From: Acetobacter malorum
GTDB taxonomy: Bacteria > Pseudomonadota > Alphaproteobacteria > Acetobacterales > Acetobacteraceae
Assembly: GCF_002153605.1 (NCBI RefSeq)
Contig: NZ_JOPG01000020.1
Span: forward strand, 20,676 to 84,675
DNA: 64,000 nt
Reading direction: 5' to 3'
How positions within the stretch are numbered: position 1 is the first letter of the stretch; every line of letters starts with the position of its first letter. This document shows, in pieces, positions 33,027-42,323 of this stretch. The translations under genes were made by a program, and so were the position numbers. The notes beneath the pieces were generated by a model that saw only the letters and a list, made by a program, of their open reading frames with translations, ran no database searches and had not been told where the DNA came from.

Positions 33027-34723
33027 TGGCATGGGATCTGAGTTGCCGAGACTGGCGGGAGCGCATCAGGTCCGGTCGATCCCTTATGCCGTCACTGCCG
33101 GATCTGAATGTTGAGCGCGGTGCTCTGGCAGTCAGAATCTTTGACCGTCTGCGTATCCCAGATGTAGTCGGCACTCCCCTGATGGCAGATGCTGCTGGAG
33201 AATGGTTCCGGGAAATTGTCTTTGCTCTTCATGGGTCTTTCGACCCGGAAACACGGCAACGGTTAATCCGTGAGCTATTCCTGCTGGTCCCGAAAAAAAA
33301 CGCAAAAACTACGCTCGGCGCGGGGCTGATGCTCACATCAGTGCTGATTAATGACCGGCCTCGCGCTGAATTTCTGGATGTCGCGCCAACAAAGGAAATT
33401 GCTCAGCTCGCGTTCGACCAATCTGCTGGAATGATAGATCTTGATAAGGGGCTAAGACGACGGTTTCATATTCAGGAACATAAAAAGACAATCACCTATC
33501 TGCCAACAAAGGCAACGCTCCAGATTAAGACGTTCTCTCCGGACGTCATGACAGGCGTGAAGCCTTCTGGCATTCTGGTTGATGAAGAGCACGTTATCGC
33601 CGAAAAATCGGATGCAAGCCGCGTCATGGGGCAGATACGTGGTGGTATGATCAGCCAGCCAGAGGCATTCCTGCTGATCATCACCACGCAAAGCGAAAAG
33701 CCGCCGCGTGGTGTCTTTAAGGCAGACTTGGCGCAGGCCCGCTCCATTCGGGATGGCCTTGTGCAAGGTCATACGCTGCCAATCATTTATGAACTGCCGG
33801 AAGATCTCCAAAAGCCGTCAACTCTGCCGGGTGAACCTGCGGCGTGGGAAGATCCAGCCTGCTGGCACATGGTCCTGCCGAATGCTGGGCGGTCTATTAC
33901 TGTCGAGCGCCTTGTGCAGGACTATGCCAAAGCGAAAGCCGATAGCCTTGAAGAGCTAATCCGCTGGGCCTCTCAGCACCTCAACGTGGAAATTGGCCTT
34001 GCTCTCAGAAATGACCGCTGGGCTGGCGCAGACTATTGGGAACAGCAAGCCGATCCAGACCTGACGGTGGATGAAATTATCACTCGGTCAGACGTGATCG
34101 TGGCCGGGATTGACGGTGGCGGCCGAGATGACTTGCTGTCCCTGACAATCCTTGGTCGAGATAGCGTCACCTCAGAGTGGCTCCACTGGTCGAGAAGCTG
34201 GGTATGGGAAGGCGTCTTGCAAATCCGCAAGCGCGAGGCCTCGCAACTGGAGGACTTTAGTAAGCAGGGAGATCTTGTTGTTTGCAATGAGCCCGGCATG
34301 GATATTGAGCACCTGTCCGACACGCTTGGCGGGGTAAACAAGTCTGGAAAACTTGCCATGGTCGGCCTTGATCCGCAGGGCGTGGGCCTGATTGTCGATG
34401 CTCTGGCAGAGCGTGGCATTGATGGCCCCCGCGTGGTCGGTGTGGCGCAGGGCTGGACGCTGTCTGGCGCCATCAAGACAGCAGAAAGAAAATTGTCCGA
34501 CGGTAGCCTGCTGCATTGCGGGCAGCCAATCATGGCCTGGGCAGTCAGCAACGCAAAGGTGGAGGCGCGAGGCAACGCCATCATCATCACCAAGCAGGCG
34601 GCTGGTTATCTCAAAATCGATCCGCTCATGTCTCTGCTCAATGCAGTGGTGCTCATGAGCAAAAACCCACAGGCAAAAACTACCATGAGTAGCTTTATGC
34701 GCAGAGGAATCCTATCAGCATGA
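33026..34723 (+). CDS. Terminase large subunit
   Basis: A 565-residue packaging motor. The Walker A-like LVPKKNAKTTLGAG lies at about 87-100, and Walker B GILVDEEHV at about 182-190. The nuclease part begins around IDGGGRDDL (~360), with further acidic residues downstream. It matches the Terminase_1 (HK97-like) family in length and order. It pumps DNA into the prohead with ATP and cuts it. ATG 33026 is chosen over TTG 33023. Confidence 0.95.
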   Translation: MAWDLSCRDWRERIRSGRSLMPSLPDLNVERGALAVRIFDRLRIPDVVGTPLMADAAGEWFREIVFALHGSFDPETRQRLIRELFLLVPKKNAKTTLGAGLMLTSVLINDRPRAEFLDVAPTKEIAQLAFDQSAGMIDLDKGLRRRFHIQEHKKTITYLPTKATLQIKTFSPDVMTGVKPSGILVDEEHVIAEKSDASRVMGQIRGGMISQPEAFLLIITTQSEKPPRGVFKADLAQARSIRDGLVQGHTLPIIYELPEDLQKPSTLPGEPAAWEDPACWHMVLPNAGRSITVERLVQDYAKAKADSLEELIRWASQHLNVEIGLALRNDRWAGADYWEQQADPDLTVDEIITRSDVIVAGIDGGGRDDLLSLTILGRDSVTSEWLHWSRSWVWEGVLQIRKREASQLEDFSKQGDLVVCNEPGMDIEHLSDTLGGVNKSGKLAMVGLDPQGVGLIVDALAERGIDGPRVVGVAQGWTLSGAIKTAERKLSDGSLLHCGQPIMAWAVSNAKVEARGNAIIITKQAAGYLKIDPLMSLLNAVVLMSKNPQAKTTMSSFMRRGILSA

Positions 34724-36045
34724 AAATCAGGAACAGGGTCAAAGGCTGGCTGTATAAAGCAGTCGATGCCATGACCCTCACAGTCACGGGGGTGTCCCTG
34801 ACAGACCTGCGGCTGGGCACGTTCCTGGCTGGCGGTCCAACGGTCAGCGGCAAGCTGGTCACGGTCGATACTGCCATGCAGCTGGATACCGTCTGGGCCT
34901 GCGTCCGGCTGATCTCGGACACCATCGCGTCCATGCCGCTCAAGCTCTACCAGCGGCAGGGTGATGATACCTCGCTCCTCGCGCGTGACCATCCGCTCTA
35001 CCGCATCCTGTATTCGTCTCCCAATGCGGACATGACGGCAGTGGAGTTCTGGTCTGCCGTAGTCGGCAGCTTGATGCTGTGGGGCAATGCGTTTGCCCAG
35101 GTGATCCGGCGCGGGAATGGCGCTGTCATTGCCCTCAACCCTCTGCGCCCTGATCGCATGTCAGTCCGGCGCGACCCGGACACTGGCAGTTTAGTCTATA
35201 CCTACAGTTATCAGGGCGCTTCTCTCACGCTGGATGAGGGCGAGATCCTGCACATCAAGGGATTTTGCCTGGACGGCATGATGGGGATATCGCCTATCTC
35301 TGCCGGACGGCAGCAGCTCGGCGCTGCCATGGCGGCGGAAGATGCGGCTGGGTCCATGTGGAAAAACGGATTACTCAGCCAGACATACATCAAAAGTCCT
35401 GACTGGCTGAATGATGAGCAGGCAGGCCGTGCGCAAGAAATCCTGAATAACTACCGAGGCGCTCTGAACGCTGGCAAAACTCCACTGCTTGAGGGTGGAT
35501 GGACGGTTGAGAGTATCGGTCTAAACCCGGAAGACATGCAGCTCCTGCAAACGCGGGGCTTCAATGTGGAGACAATCTGTCGCTGGTTTGGTGTCGCGCC
35601 AGTTATGATCGGGCGCATGGAGAAATCCACAGCATGGGGGTCTGGCCTTGAGCAGATGAACCTGTGGTTTCTCACCTACACGCTCCAGCCGTGGCTGGTG
35701 CGTATAGAGCAGGCCATCATCCGCTGCCTCCTGCTTCCGGCTGAAAAGACCTCGTATTTCCCAAAGCATAACGTGGATGCATTGCTGCGGGCCGATAGTC
35801 AGGCGCGTGCCCAGCTTGAGGCTACGCAGGTGCAGAACGGGATCAAAACCCGCAATGAAGTCCGCGAAAAAGAAGGTCTGCCGCCCATTCCGGGGGCCGA
35901 TAAGCTCACCGTCCAGGCGCAAATGATCAATCTGGATGATGTTGGCGTGGTCGCGGTCCAGCCATCCGTTACCCCGGTGAATGCTCCACCCACACCGCCA
36001 GCAAAGCCGCAGCAAGGCGGCGCGATAGGAGATGACGATGATTGA
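34720..36045 (+). CDS. Portal protein
   Basis: A 441-residue HK97-type portal, overlapping the terminase gene by four bases. Family features include TVWACVRLISDTIASMPLKLYQR near residue 50, HPLYRIL, GNAFAQVIR, and GFNVETICRWFGVAPVMIG around 290. The last ~30 residues are Pro-rich and disordered. It forms the dodecameric ring through which DNA enters and leaves. Confidence 0.95.
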   Translation: MKIRNRVKGWLYKAVDAMTLTVTGVSLTDLRLGTFLAGGPTVSGKLVTVDTAMQLDTVWACVRLISDTIASMPLKLYQRQGDDTSLLARDHPLYRILYSSPNADMTAVEFWSAVVGSLMLWGNAFAQVIRRGNGAVIALNPLRPDRMSVRRDPDTGSLVYTYSYQGASLTLDEGEILHIKGFCLDGMMGISPISAGRQQLGAAMAAEDAAGSMWKNGLLSQTYIKSPDWLNDEQAGRAQEILNNYRGALNAGKTPLLEGGWTVESIGLNPEDMQLLQTRGFNVETICRWFGVAPVMIGRMEKSTAWGSGLEQMNLWFLTYTLQPWLVRIEQAIIRCLLLPAEKTSYFPKHNVDALLRADSQARAQLEATQVQNGIKTRNEVREKEGLPPIPGADKLTVQAQMINLDDVGVVAVQPSVTPVNAPPTPPAKPQQGGAIGDDDD

Positions 36046-36886
36046 GGGCGTGGAAGTTTGCGCTGTCCCGTTTGAGTTCAAGGCAGCCGCTGGCGCTGCC
36101 GGAGCTGAGGGCGTTGTTGAGGGCTACGGCTCTGTTTTTGGCAACGTGGATTCCCACGGGGATGTCATCCTGCCGGGTGCCTTCGCTAAATCCATTGCCG
36201 AGCGTAAATCTCAGGGGCGGACGCTGCCCATGCACGTCATGCACGGGATTTTTGGCGGAGACGGTGTCCCGGCAGGTGTCTGGAATGATGTGCAGGAAGA
36301 TGGAAAAGGTCTGCGCGTTAAGGGGAAGATCTCTGGCGTCAACACGGATGCCGGGCAGCTGCTCTATCAGCGTGTGAAAGATGGTGCGCTGGGCGGCCTG
36401 TCCATTGGTTACAGTGTGCCGGACGGCGGATCATCCAAAATGAGCGAGCCCGGCGGACCGAAGCGCCAGATCAAGCAGGCCAACCTGTTTGAAGTCAGCC
36501 TTGTGGATGACCCCAGCAACGCGCTGGCCCGTGTCGCTGAGCTGAAGCGCTCAGGCGTCCGGGAGATGAAAGCCACCATGAACGCCACGGCAGCCCAGTC
36601 TGCCCTGGAGGATGCACTCAAGATCTTTCATGCGTCCCTGCAAGGCAACGATGCCCCGACTGCAGATGAGCGTCAGCAGCTCCTGATGCACCTGCAGGAC
36701 GCCTATGAGGCTCTGACAGGCAGCCGTATGCCGGAAGGTATGAAGGCCGCCATTTCTGCAGCCTCCTTCAAGATGCCTGATGATCTACGGGGCGTCCTGG
36801 CAACAATCAGATCAGTTTCCGGCGGTCCTGCGGAGGCAAAAAACAGCCTCCTACCGCCCGGTTGGGATGGCTTAAGCCTCTCCTGA
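36032..36886 (+). CDS. Prohead protease
   Basis: A 284-residue HK97-family prohead maturation protease. The signature GYGSVFGNVDSHGDVILPGAF (about 31-51), the His of LPMHVMHG (~70) and GALGGLSIGYSVP with the Ser (~120) are all present. The first ~175 residues are the protease. The extra ~100 C-terminal residues, helical and Ala/Gln-rich, may be a scaffolding extension, making the protein longer than the minimal family. It overlaps the portal gene by 14 bases. Confidence 0.93.
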   Translation: MTMIEGVEVCAVPFEFKAAAGAAGAEGVVEGYGSVFGNVDSHGDVILPGAFAKSIAERKSQGRTLPMHVMHGIFGGDGVPAGVWNDVQEDGKGLRVKGKISGVNTDAGQLLYQRVKDGALGGLSIGYSVPDGGSSKMSEPGGPKRQIKQANLFEVSLVDDPSNALARVAELKRSGVREMKATMNATAAQSALEDALKIFHASLQGNDAPTADERQQLLMHLQDAYEALTGSRMPEGMKAAISAASFKMPDDLRGVLATIRSVSGGPAEAKNSLLPPGWDGLSLS

Positions 36887-36947
36887 CCCGCTCTTCTTTT
36901 CCGCACCACTGCCGCCATCTGGGCGGCTTTTTTTATGGGAAAAATCT

Positions 36948-38168
36948 ATGTCCACAGAAGCCGAATACAAAGCCGCCGTTGCCGAACTCAAGACTGCTAC
37001 GGATGAGGTCAAGAAATTTGCAGAGACCTCACGAACGGAACTGAAGAACATTGGTGAAGTAAGCCGGGAAACCAAAGCCAGTGCTGACAAAGCCCTGACC
37101 GAAATGAATGAGCTGTCAGCTCGCGTGACGGAAATGGAGCAGAAAGGCGCTCGTGGTGGTGGCCAGCATGACCAGGCCAGCCAGTCTATTGGGCAGCGCG
37201 TTGTTGCGGCTGATGAGGTTAAGGCTGCCATGGCGCGTAGTTCCAACTGGAAAGGCACTGTGCAGGTGGAGGTTAAGAATATTACCTCTGCAAGTTCTAC
37301 CGGCACATCCGGCACTACGGGCCTTGTCGTGGCAGATCGCCAGCCGCAGATCATCCAGCAGCCTACCCGCAAGCTGGTAATCCGTAATCTGCTGATGCCT
37401 GGCAGTACAGCATCCGGCGCCATTGATTACGTCCGGGAAACTGGTTTTACCAACAATGCTGATTTCGTGGCTGAAAATCCTGGGGCGCCCAAGCCTCAGT
37501 CTGACATCACATTCAGTCTGGAAAGTCTGCCGGTCCGTACGGTCGCCCATTTCATCATGGCGTCCAAGCAGATCCTGGCAGATGCTCCCATGCTCCAGAG
37601 CTACATTGATGGGCGGCTGCGCATCGGTCTGGGGCTGAAAGAAGACGATGCCCTGCTGAACGGTGATGGCTCAGGGGTTACAATCAAGGGGCTCATGGCG
37701 CAGTCCGTAAAATATGCCCAGCCTGCTGGTGTCGCCATTAAAAATGAGACCATGATTGACCGTCTCCGCCTCGCCATGCTGCAGACTACTCTGGCAGAAT
37801 ATCCTGCAACTGGTCACATCCTGAACCCGACCGACTGGGCCAGCATTGAACTGACCAAAGATGCCCAGCTGCGTTATGTCTTTGCCAATCCTCTGGGTCT
37901 GACGGGGCCAGTCCTTTGGGGGCTTCCTGTCGCGGAAAGCCTCGCAATGGCACAGGGTAAATTCATGACCGGTGCATTTAGCCTTGCGGCGCAGATCTTT
38001 GACCGGGAAGACGCCACAGTCTCAATCTCCACGGAAGACCGGGACAACTTTGTGAAGAACATGGTCACGATCTTGGCAGAAGAGCGCCTGGCACTGGCGG
38101 TTTACCGCCCGGAAGCCCTGATTAATGGCGATTTTTCCGGCATTGATGCCCCCGCTGCGGGCGGCTAA
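36948..38168 (+). CDS. Major capsid protein (HK97 fold)
   Basis: A 406-residue protein. Residues 1-~65 are a coiled coil (the delta/scaffold domain removed by the protease), a linker with GQHDQASQSIGQ follows, then the HK97 fold with MPGSTASGAIDYVRETGFTNNADFVAENPGAPKPQS and NPTDWASIEL. Preceded by a T-rich stretch and a short hairpin after the protease gene. Encodes the main shell protein; order and size are standard. Confidence 0.95.
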   Translation: MSTEAEYKAAVAELKTATDEVKKFAETSRTELKNIGEVSRETKASADKALTEMNELSARVTEMEQKGARGGGQHDQASQSIGQRVVAADEVKAAMARSSNWKGTVQVEVKNITSASSTGTSGTTGLVVADRQPQIIQQPTRKLVIRNLLMPGSTASGAIDYVRETGFTNNADFVAENPGAPKPQSDITFSLESLPVRTVAHFIMASKQILADAPMLQSYIDGRLRIGLGLKEDDALLNGDGSGVTIKGLMAQSVKYAQPAGVAIKNETMIDRLRLAMLQTTLAEYPATGHILNPTDWASIELTKDAQLRYVFANPLGLTGPVLWGLPVAESLAMAQGKFMTGAFSLAAQIFDREDATVSISTEDRDNFVKNMVTILAEERLALAVYRPEALINGDFSGIDAPAAGG

Positions 38169-38188
38169 TCCGGAAGGAGATACTGACC

Positions 38189-38842
38189 ATGCGGACAATC
38201 TCCGTCAGCGCTCCGGCTCAGCCGGTGGCGCTTGCGCTGCGGGATAGTCTCAAGGTGGATCTCGGTATCACAGATGATAGTCAGGATGACAGGCTGGATG
38301 GCCTCCTACTGGATGCCTCCAGTCTCGTGCTGGACTACATCGGCAGGCCTATCCTGAATGGTGTCTGGCGTGATGTGATTGAGATCCGGCCTGATGAGCA
38401 GCGGCTCAGCATCATGCTGGGCATCTATCCGGTTACAAAGATCATGGCTTTTGTGTCGCATCATGGTGGGGCGCTCACGCCTGATCAGATTGGTGATCTG
38501 GATCTCATGGCAGGCTCCGGCATTGTCTACCCGCCTGCCACAGGTCCGGCGCTCTGGTCTCCGGGGCGATATGTCGTGACCTATCAGGCTGGCTACACGC
38601 CTCCAGCGAGGGGTGGCGACGGATTACCGCAGGAAGGCACTCTCCCACGTGGAATTTCTGCCGCAGTCCTGCTGGCAGCTAAAGCAGCATGGCACGCTGC
38701 TGACAGAGACCCCCTGCTCCGCTCCGAAAGCGAGCAGGGAACCGGGTCATCCAGCTGGGCTGCAACGGTGGCAGGGTCCGGTGGCTTGCCTCAGGCTGCG
38801 GTAGACAGGCTTGCCTCATACCGCGCTGGTGGCGTGCGGTGA
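38189..38842 (+). CDS. Head-tail connector (gp6-like)
   Basis: A 217-residue protein with the start of the phage gp6/connector family (LRDSLKVDLGITDDSQDDRLDGLLLDASSLVLDYIGRP). It builds the adaptor ring below the portal. AAGGAG lies just before ATG 38189. A Gly/Ser-rich insert near the C-terminus (EQGTGSSSWAAT) is not typical. Confidence 0.85.
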   Translation: MRTISVSAPAQPVALALRDSLKVDLGITDDSQDDRLDGLLLDASSLVLDYIGRPILNGVWRDVIEIRPDEQRLSIMLGIYPVTKIMAFVSHHGGALTPDQIGDLDLMAGSGIVYPPATGPALWSPGRYVVTYQAGYTPPARGGDGLPQEGTLPRGISAAVLLAAKAAWHAADRDPLLRSESEQGTGSSSWAATVAGSGGLPQAAVDRLASYRAGGVR

Positions 38843-39162
38843 GTTACCGCACAGACCGCCGCCGACGGCAGATCAACCGCAAGGGCCGTCCTATGCAGCT
38901 TTTGCGTCCGGATGAATCGGCCAGCATCACTGTCATGGCCTACGCGCCACCGCCACAGGCTATCGTGCTGGAGGATAGTGTGTCTGTCGCGCCGTTTGCG
39001 GTCCAGATCACGGCAGATGAAACTGCTGCCGCCAGCTATACCCCTGCCAGTGGTGACTGGCTCCGGGATGGCGGGCGCAGATACACGGTGACGGATGCCG
39101 TGCCGGTCTATGACGGCTCATACCTGTCCGGCTGGTCTCTCAGTGCCAAAGGAGGTTCGTGA
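38839..39162 (+). CDS. Head closure protein
   Basis: A 107-residue protein that begins at GTG 38839, overlapping the connector stop. Small, beta-rich; the C-terminal SGDWLRDGGRRYTVTDAVPVYDGSYLSGWSLSAKGG fits head-completion (SPP1 gp16-like) proteins by size and place. Family assignment is from synteny more than sequence. Confidence 0.7.
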   Translation: MSYRTDRRRRQINRKGRPMQLLRPDESASITVMAYAPPPQAIVLEDSVSVAPFAVQITADETAAASYTPASGDWLRDGGRRYTVTDAVPVYDGSYLSGWSLSAKGGS

Positions 39163-39626
39163 TGACCTCTCCGCAGGTCTGGGAGGATGCCTTTGCCCGC
39201 GCTCAGTATGTGGGGCAGCAGCTTGGGCAGGCGGTCTTTGACCCGCTCCAGCAAAACCGGGATATCCAGCAGGATAAGCCTTACTGGATTGTCGAAACAT
39301 CCAGTGGCCTCGCTGAACCAATGGAAATCGGTCAGGGGCAGAATATGGATAGCCTCCAGATCGACCAGGAAACCGGCCAGATCTGGTTGCACCTGATGGT
39401 GCCCAAAGGCAGCGCCAGCACGGCAAAGGCTTTGCCCTGGCGTAAGGCCATGAGCAACGCTTTCCGCCGCAACGGGGACCCGCCCGGTAAATGGGCGGAC
39501 GGACTCTATTACGACACGCAACAGGCATCCCCTCCTGATCTGGATCAGGAGGGGAACTGGTACGTGCTCGGCCTCGCAATCAATTACCGTTATCAGGACG
39601 GTTACGCAGGACAACAATCTCCATGA
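39162..39626 (+). CDS. Tail terminator-like protein
   Basis: A 154-residue protein; ATG 39162 has GGAGG six bases upstream, so it is preferred to GTG 39159. It lies where the tail terminator/completion gene is expected, between head closure and tail tube. No firm motif; alpha/beta composition (DSLQIDQETGQIWLHLMVPKG). The assignment is by synteny. Confidence 0.6.
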   Translation: MTSPQVWEDAFARAQYVGQQLGQAVFDPLQQNRDIQQDKPYWIVETSSGLAEPMEIGQGQNMDSLQIDQETGQIWLHLMVPKGSASTAKALPWRKAMSNAFRRNGDPPGKWADGLYYDTQQASPPDLDQEGNWYVLGLAINYRYQDGYAGQQSP

Positions 39627-40144
39627 AATATCAGGTATTGCATGAAACCGCCGCTGGCTCCGGCCAGTATAACATTGTGGGTGCTGCCATTGAGGCTGAA
39701 AGCACCAGCGCAGCTCTTGCTTTGGTGGGTGCATCCGTGCCGCCCGGCCTGCGTTACGCGGTCTCTCCCTATCGTGAGGTAGCAGGGTTACCCGATTATC
39801 GTCCGCCAGCAGCGGAAGAGGTCGGAAAATCCTATGCAGTCCTCTTGCGTACTAGTCTGGATCAGCCGTTTGCACCGGATGGTGCCTCATTTGCCAGCAT
39901 GGTGACAGATGCTGCCAATATGTGCCTCGCCATGCAGGCCTACATGCCTAATGCTCAGTTTGGCCTGATGCCTGCAAATGAGCAGCCCGTCTCTGCTCCT
40001 GTGGAGCCTATCGTGCCGTCAACATCTGCTGCGTCTTCTTCCAGCGCGGTAAGTATCGGCAACTTACCTGGTTCCTCTGGCATCTCGTCCGGCGGTACGG
40101 TCAGCGGCAGCAGTACAGTCTCTTCCGGCGGCACAGCCAGCTAA
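39623..40144 (+). CDS. Tail-region protein with Ser/Gly-rich tail
   Basis: A 173-residue protein overlapping the previous gene by four bases. Residues 1-~125 form a small domain of unknown type; ~130-173 are low complexity (VPSTSAASSSSAVS..., then SGGTVSGSSTVSSGGTAS), which echoes the repeat units of the host Hint proteins, though this may just be composition. A terminator follows. Confidence 0.6.
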   Translation: MKYQVLHETAAGSGQYNIVGAAIEAESTSAALALVGASVPPGLRYAVSPYREVAGLPDYRPPAAEEVGKSYAVLLRTSLDQPFAPDGASFASMVTDAANMCLAMQAYMPNAQFGLMPANEQPVSAPVEPIVPSTSAASSSSAVSIGNLPGSSGISSGGTVSGSSTVSSGGTAS

Positions 40145-40172
40145 TCTCCCTCTCTTTTCTTCTCTGTAAACA

Positions 40173-40198
40173 GGTCGCCTTCTGGCGGCCTTTTTTTT
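40173..40198 (+). terminator. Terminator before tail tube gene
   Basis: GGTCGCC / GGCGGCC stem (one G-U pair), TTCT loop, eight Ts. It lies 18 bases before the tail tube ATG. Confidence 0.8.
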
Positions 40199-40216
40199 GA
40201 TCTCATGAGGTAAATT

Positions 40217-41434
40217 ATGGCCTTTACCGGAGCCACCGCTGGCATTTCTGCCGGCGCGCAAACTAATGATACAGTGCTGGACTGGGCGCTGGAGGCAACC
40301 TACAAAACACCGCCGACTGGCAATTACCAGCAAGGTCGCTTTACCGCAGAGACGCTCTCACGCACGGAGACTACCGCCCGCCCGTCCGAAATCAATACGA
40401 TCAAAGAGGTGAGCCAGTCTGTAGTTACGCAGGTTGCTGCGTCTGGCCGCATTTCAGGCGCGCTGTCCACGATTACCTATGACGATTTCCTCGCGGGTAT
40501 TCTGGGGGCAGACTGGTCCATAGGTCAGATTGTGACGGCAAACTCAAAAGGGACGCCTCCTGTTAATGTCTCTTATGCGTCAAAAAGCCAATTCCATGGT
40601 GGGCGTGACGTCCTGGCCTATGGTGGTTTTGCGAGCTGGCCTAAGTCAGGATGTGTGCATATTTTCGATCCATCCAATAACTTTGACATAATCGCTGTAT
40701 ATATTAACAATAATTCAGGATTGGAGTTTAGTCCCGGAACTTTTGCCAGCGTAGATGGCAAGTCTCTGGGGGATGGTTGCTATGTTAAGCTGGCTGGAAT
40801 TGTAAACGGAAATATTGATAAGACGTATACAATCCGCAAGAAAATCCTTGGTAAATATTTGATGTATCCGGGGTCTCTGATCAATCAGGTGCAGTTTACG
40901 TTTACACAGGGCCAGTTTGCACAAGTTGAAATTGACGTTATCCCCGCTAACGAGATCCTGAGCGATACTGATATCTCATCCGGAATTATTGCAGCGCCTA
41001 CAGGCAATGTGCACAACACAGTTGATAATTTCCTGGGTGTGAGCCTGCTGGGCGTTGTGCCGGCTGGTTGTGTCACGAGTGCCTCAATCACACTGGCGCG
41101 CAGTGGCTCCAAGGTCGATTATGGAAATGGCCATGCGGATGGGTGCGGAGCTGAGTTAGGTCAGTTGCAGGCTACCGGTTCAATCAGCCTCTATTTCCGC
41201 ACATGGGATCAGTATCAGGCCGCGCTGGCAGGGACTCAGGGTCCAGTAACGATTACAACTGTTGACAGCATCGGAAACGGTTACGAATTTGTCTTCCTGA
41301 ATGCTGCTTTGCGTAACCCCCAGCTCCAGACGGACTCTGTCAACAAAACGTATGAGCTGAAACTGGATATCGAGGGTAATCCCATGCCGTTTGGAGATAC
41401 TTTCGCAATTTTCCGTCTCGCTTCTGGCTCCTGA
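40217..41434 (+). CDS. Major tail (tube) protein
   Basis: A 405-residue protein with the phage tail-tube pattern near the start (LDWALEATYKTPPTGNYQQGRFTAETLSRTETTARPSEI) and a second conserved part near the end (SISLYFRTWDQYQAAL, YELKLDIEGNPMPFGDTF). It polymerises into the flexible tail tube. AGGT precedes the start. Synteny with the chaperone and tape measure supports it. Confidence 0.88.
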   Translation: MAFTGATAGISAGAQTNDTVLDWALEATYKTPPTGNYQQGRFTAETLSRTETTARPSEINTIKEVSQSVVTQVAASGRISGALSTITYDDFLAGILGADWSIGQIVTANSKGTPPVNVSYASKSQFHGGRDVLAYGGFASWPKSGCVHIFDPSNNFDIIAVYINNNSGLEFSPGTFASVDGKSLGDGCYVKLAGIVNGNIDKTYTIRKKILGKYLMYPGSLINQVQFTFTQGQFAQVEIDVIPANEILSDTDISSGIIAAPTGNVHNTVDNFLGVSLLGVVPAGCVTSASITLARSGSKVDYGNGHADGCGAELGQLQATGSISLYFRTWDQYQAALAGTQGPVTITTVDSIGNGYEFVFLNAALRNPQLQTDSVNKTYELKLDIEGNPMPFGDTFAIFRLASGS

Positions 41435-41486
41435 ATTTCTTCTTTCATTTTTCTCAGGGGTCTGCCCCTGAAACCGTAGGTTTATC

Positions 41487-41924
41487 ATGGCAAAACTCTC
41501 TCTCTTTACCCGAGACCAGTCCGCAATGGATAACGGTATCCGTGTCGAGGTCGGGCCTGCTGGCCAGAAATTTGGCATTACCACCCGTGGTCTGACGGAT
41601 GCCTATTACGACCGCATGTTTGCTCTCAAACGTCAGGCGGCCGCGGAAATCAATGCCGCGCTGAAGCCGGGTGATCTGCCTGTCTCACCGGATAATCTGC
41701 CACCGTCCTATGAAGACAAAAACATGGCCACGGCACTCGTGGAATGCTGCCTGATCGGCGTGGATGCTCTGGAGGATGATGACGGAAATGCAGTCACCTT
41801 CGATGCGTTTTGCGCCATGCTGCCTGAGCGGGCCAATCAGGGGCTGCTCTCCCTTGCCTATAGCGCGGCTCGCAGCGTCGGTCTGGTTCAGCAGGCCCAG
41901 AAGGATGACGCCGCAAAAAACTAA
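41487..41924 (+). CDS. Tail assembly chaperone, unshifted product (G)
   Basis: A 145-residue protein starting MAKLSLFTRDQ, of the size and place of lambda gpG-type chaperones. It ends at a TAA directly after a slippery heptamer. It binds the tape measure during tail assembly. Most ribosomes should make this form; a minority shift to give the longer form listed next. Confidence 0.85.
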   Translation: MAKLSLFTRDQSAMDNGIRVEVGPAGQKFGITTRGLTDAYYDRMFALKRQAAAEINAALKPGDLPVSPDNLPPSYEDKNMATALVECCLIGVDALEDDDGNAVTFDAFCAMLPERANQGLLSLAYSAARSVGLVQQAQKDDAAKN

Positions 41925-42319
41925 CAGACGCGCTCACCTGGCTTGTTCGGGACGGCCCCATCGTTGCGCAATACAACGGCAGGCCTATCCCGGAATATGA
42001 CCACAAGGCCATAGATGCTCAGGCCCGATACGTTGCTGTCCTGCCGTGGTGTCTGACCCCTTGGCGATGCTGGCAGGATCTGGCTGGTGAGCGTGGTTAC
42101 GAACTGCTGATTGTGGGTGGTGGCCTTGGCCCGATACTGGGCCTGTCCCTGCCCGCTCCGATACGCTGGACAGCCCTGCACCAGTGGTGCGAGGCGCATA
42201 ACCTTAACAGCGCAGAGCGTGATTTTGTCATACACTGTGTCAAGGCCATGGACCAGCACTGGCGTGCTCTGAAAGCAGAGCAAAACACCCAAACCCAGAC
42301 AAGAATATTCCGAAAGTAG
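41487..42319 (+). CDS. Tail assembly chaperone, -1 frameshift product (G-T)
   Basis: At 41915-41921 the bases A AAA AAC form a canonical -1 slippery heptamer exactly in register with the reading frame (GCA AAA AAC TAA). After slipping, the frame continues from 41921 for 132 codons to TAG 42319, giving a fusion protein of 277 residues. The extension reads as natural protein (LTDALTWLVRDGPIVAQYNG...). Programmed shifting at this place is nearly universal in long-tailed phages. The region has no good independent start for the extension. Confidence 0.88.
41915..41921 (+). promoter_or_regulatory. Programmed -1 ribosomal frameshift site
   Basis: A AAA AAC heptamer in the X-XXY-YYZ register, directly followed by the TAA stop of the zero frame. 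Confidence 0.88.
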
Positions 42320-42323
42320 GCAC

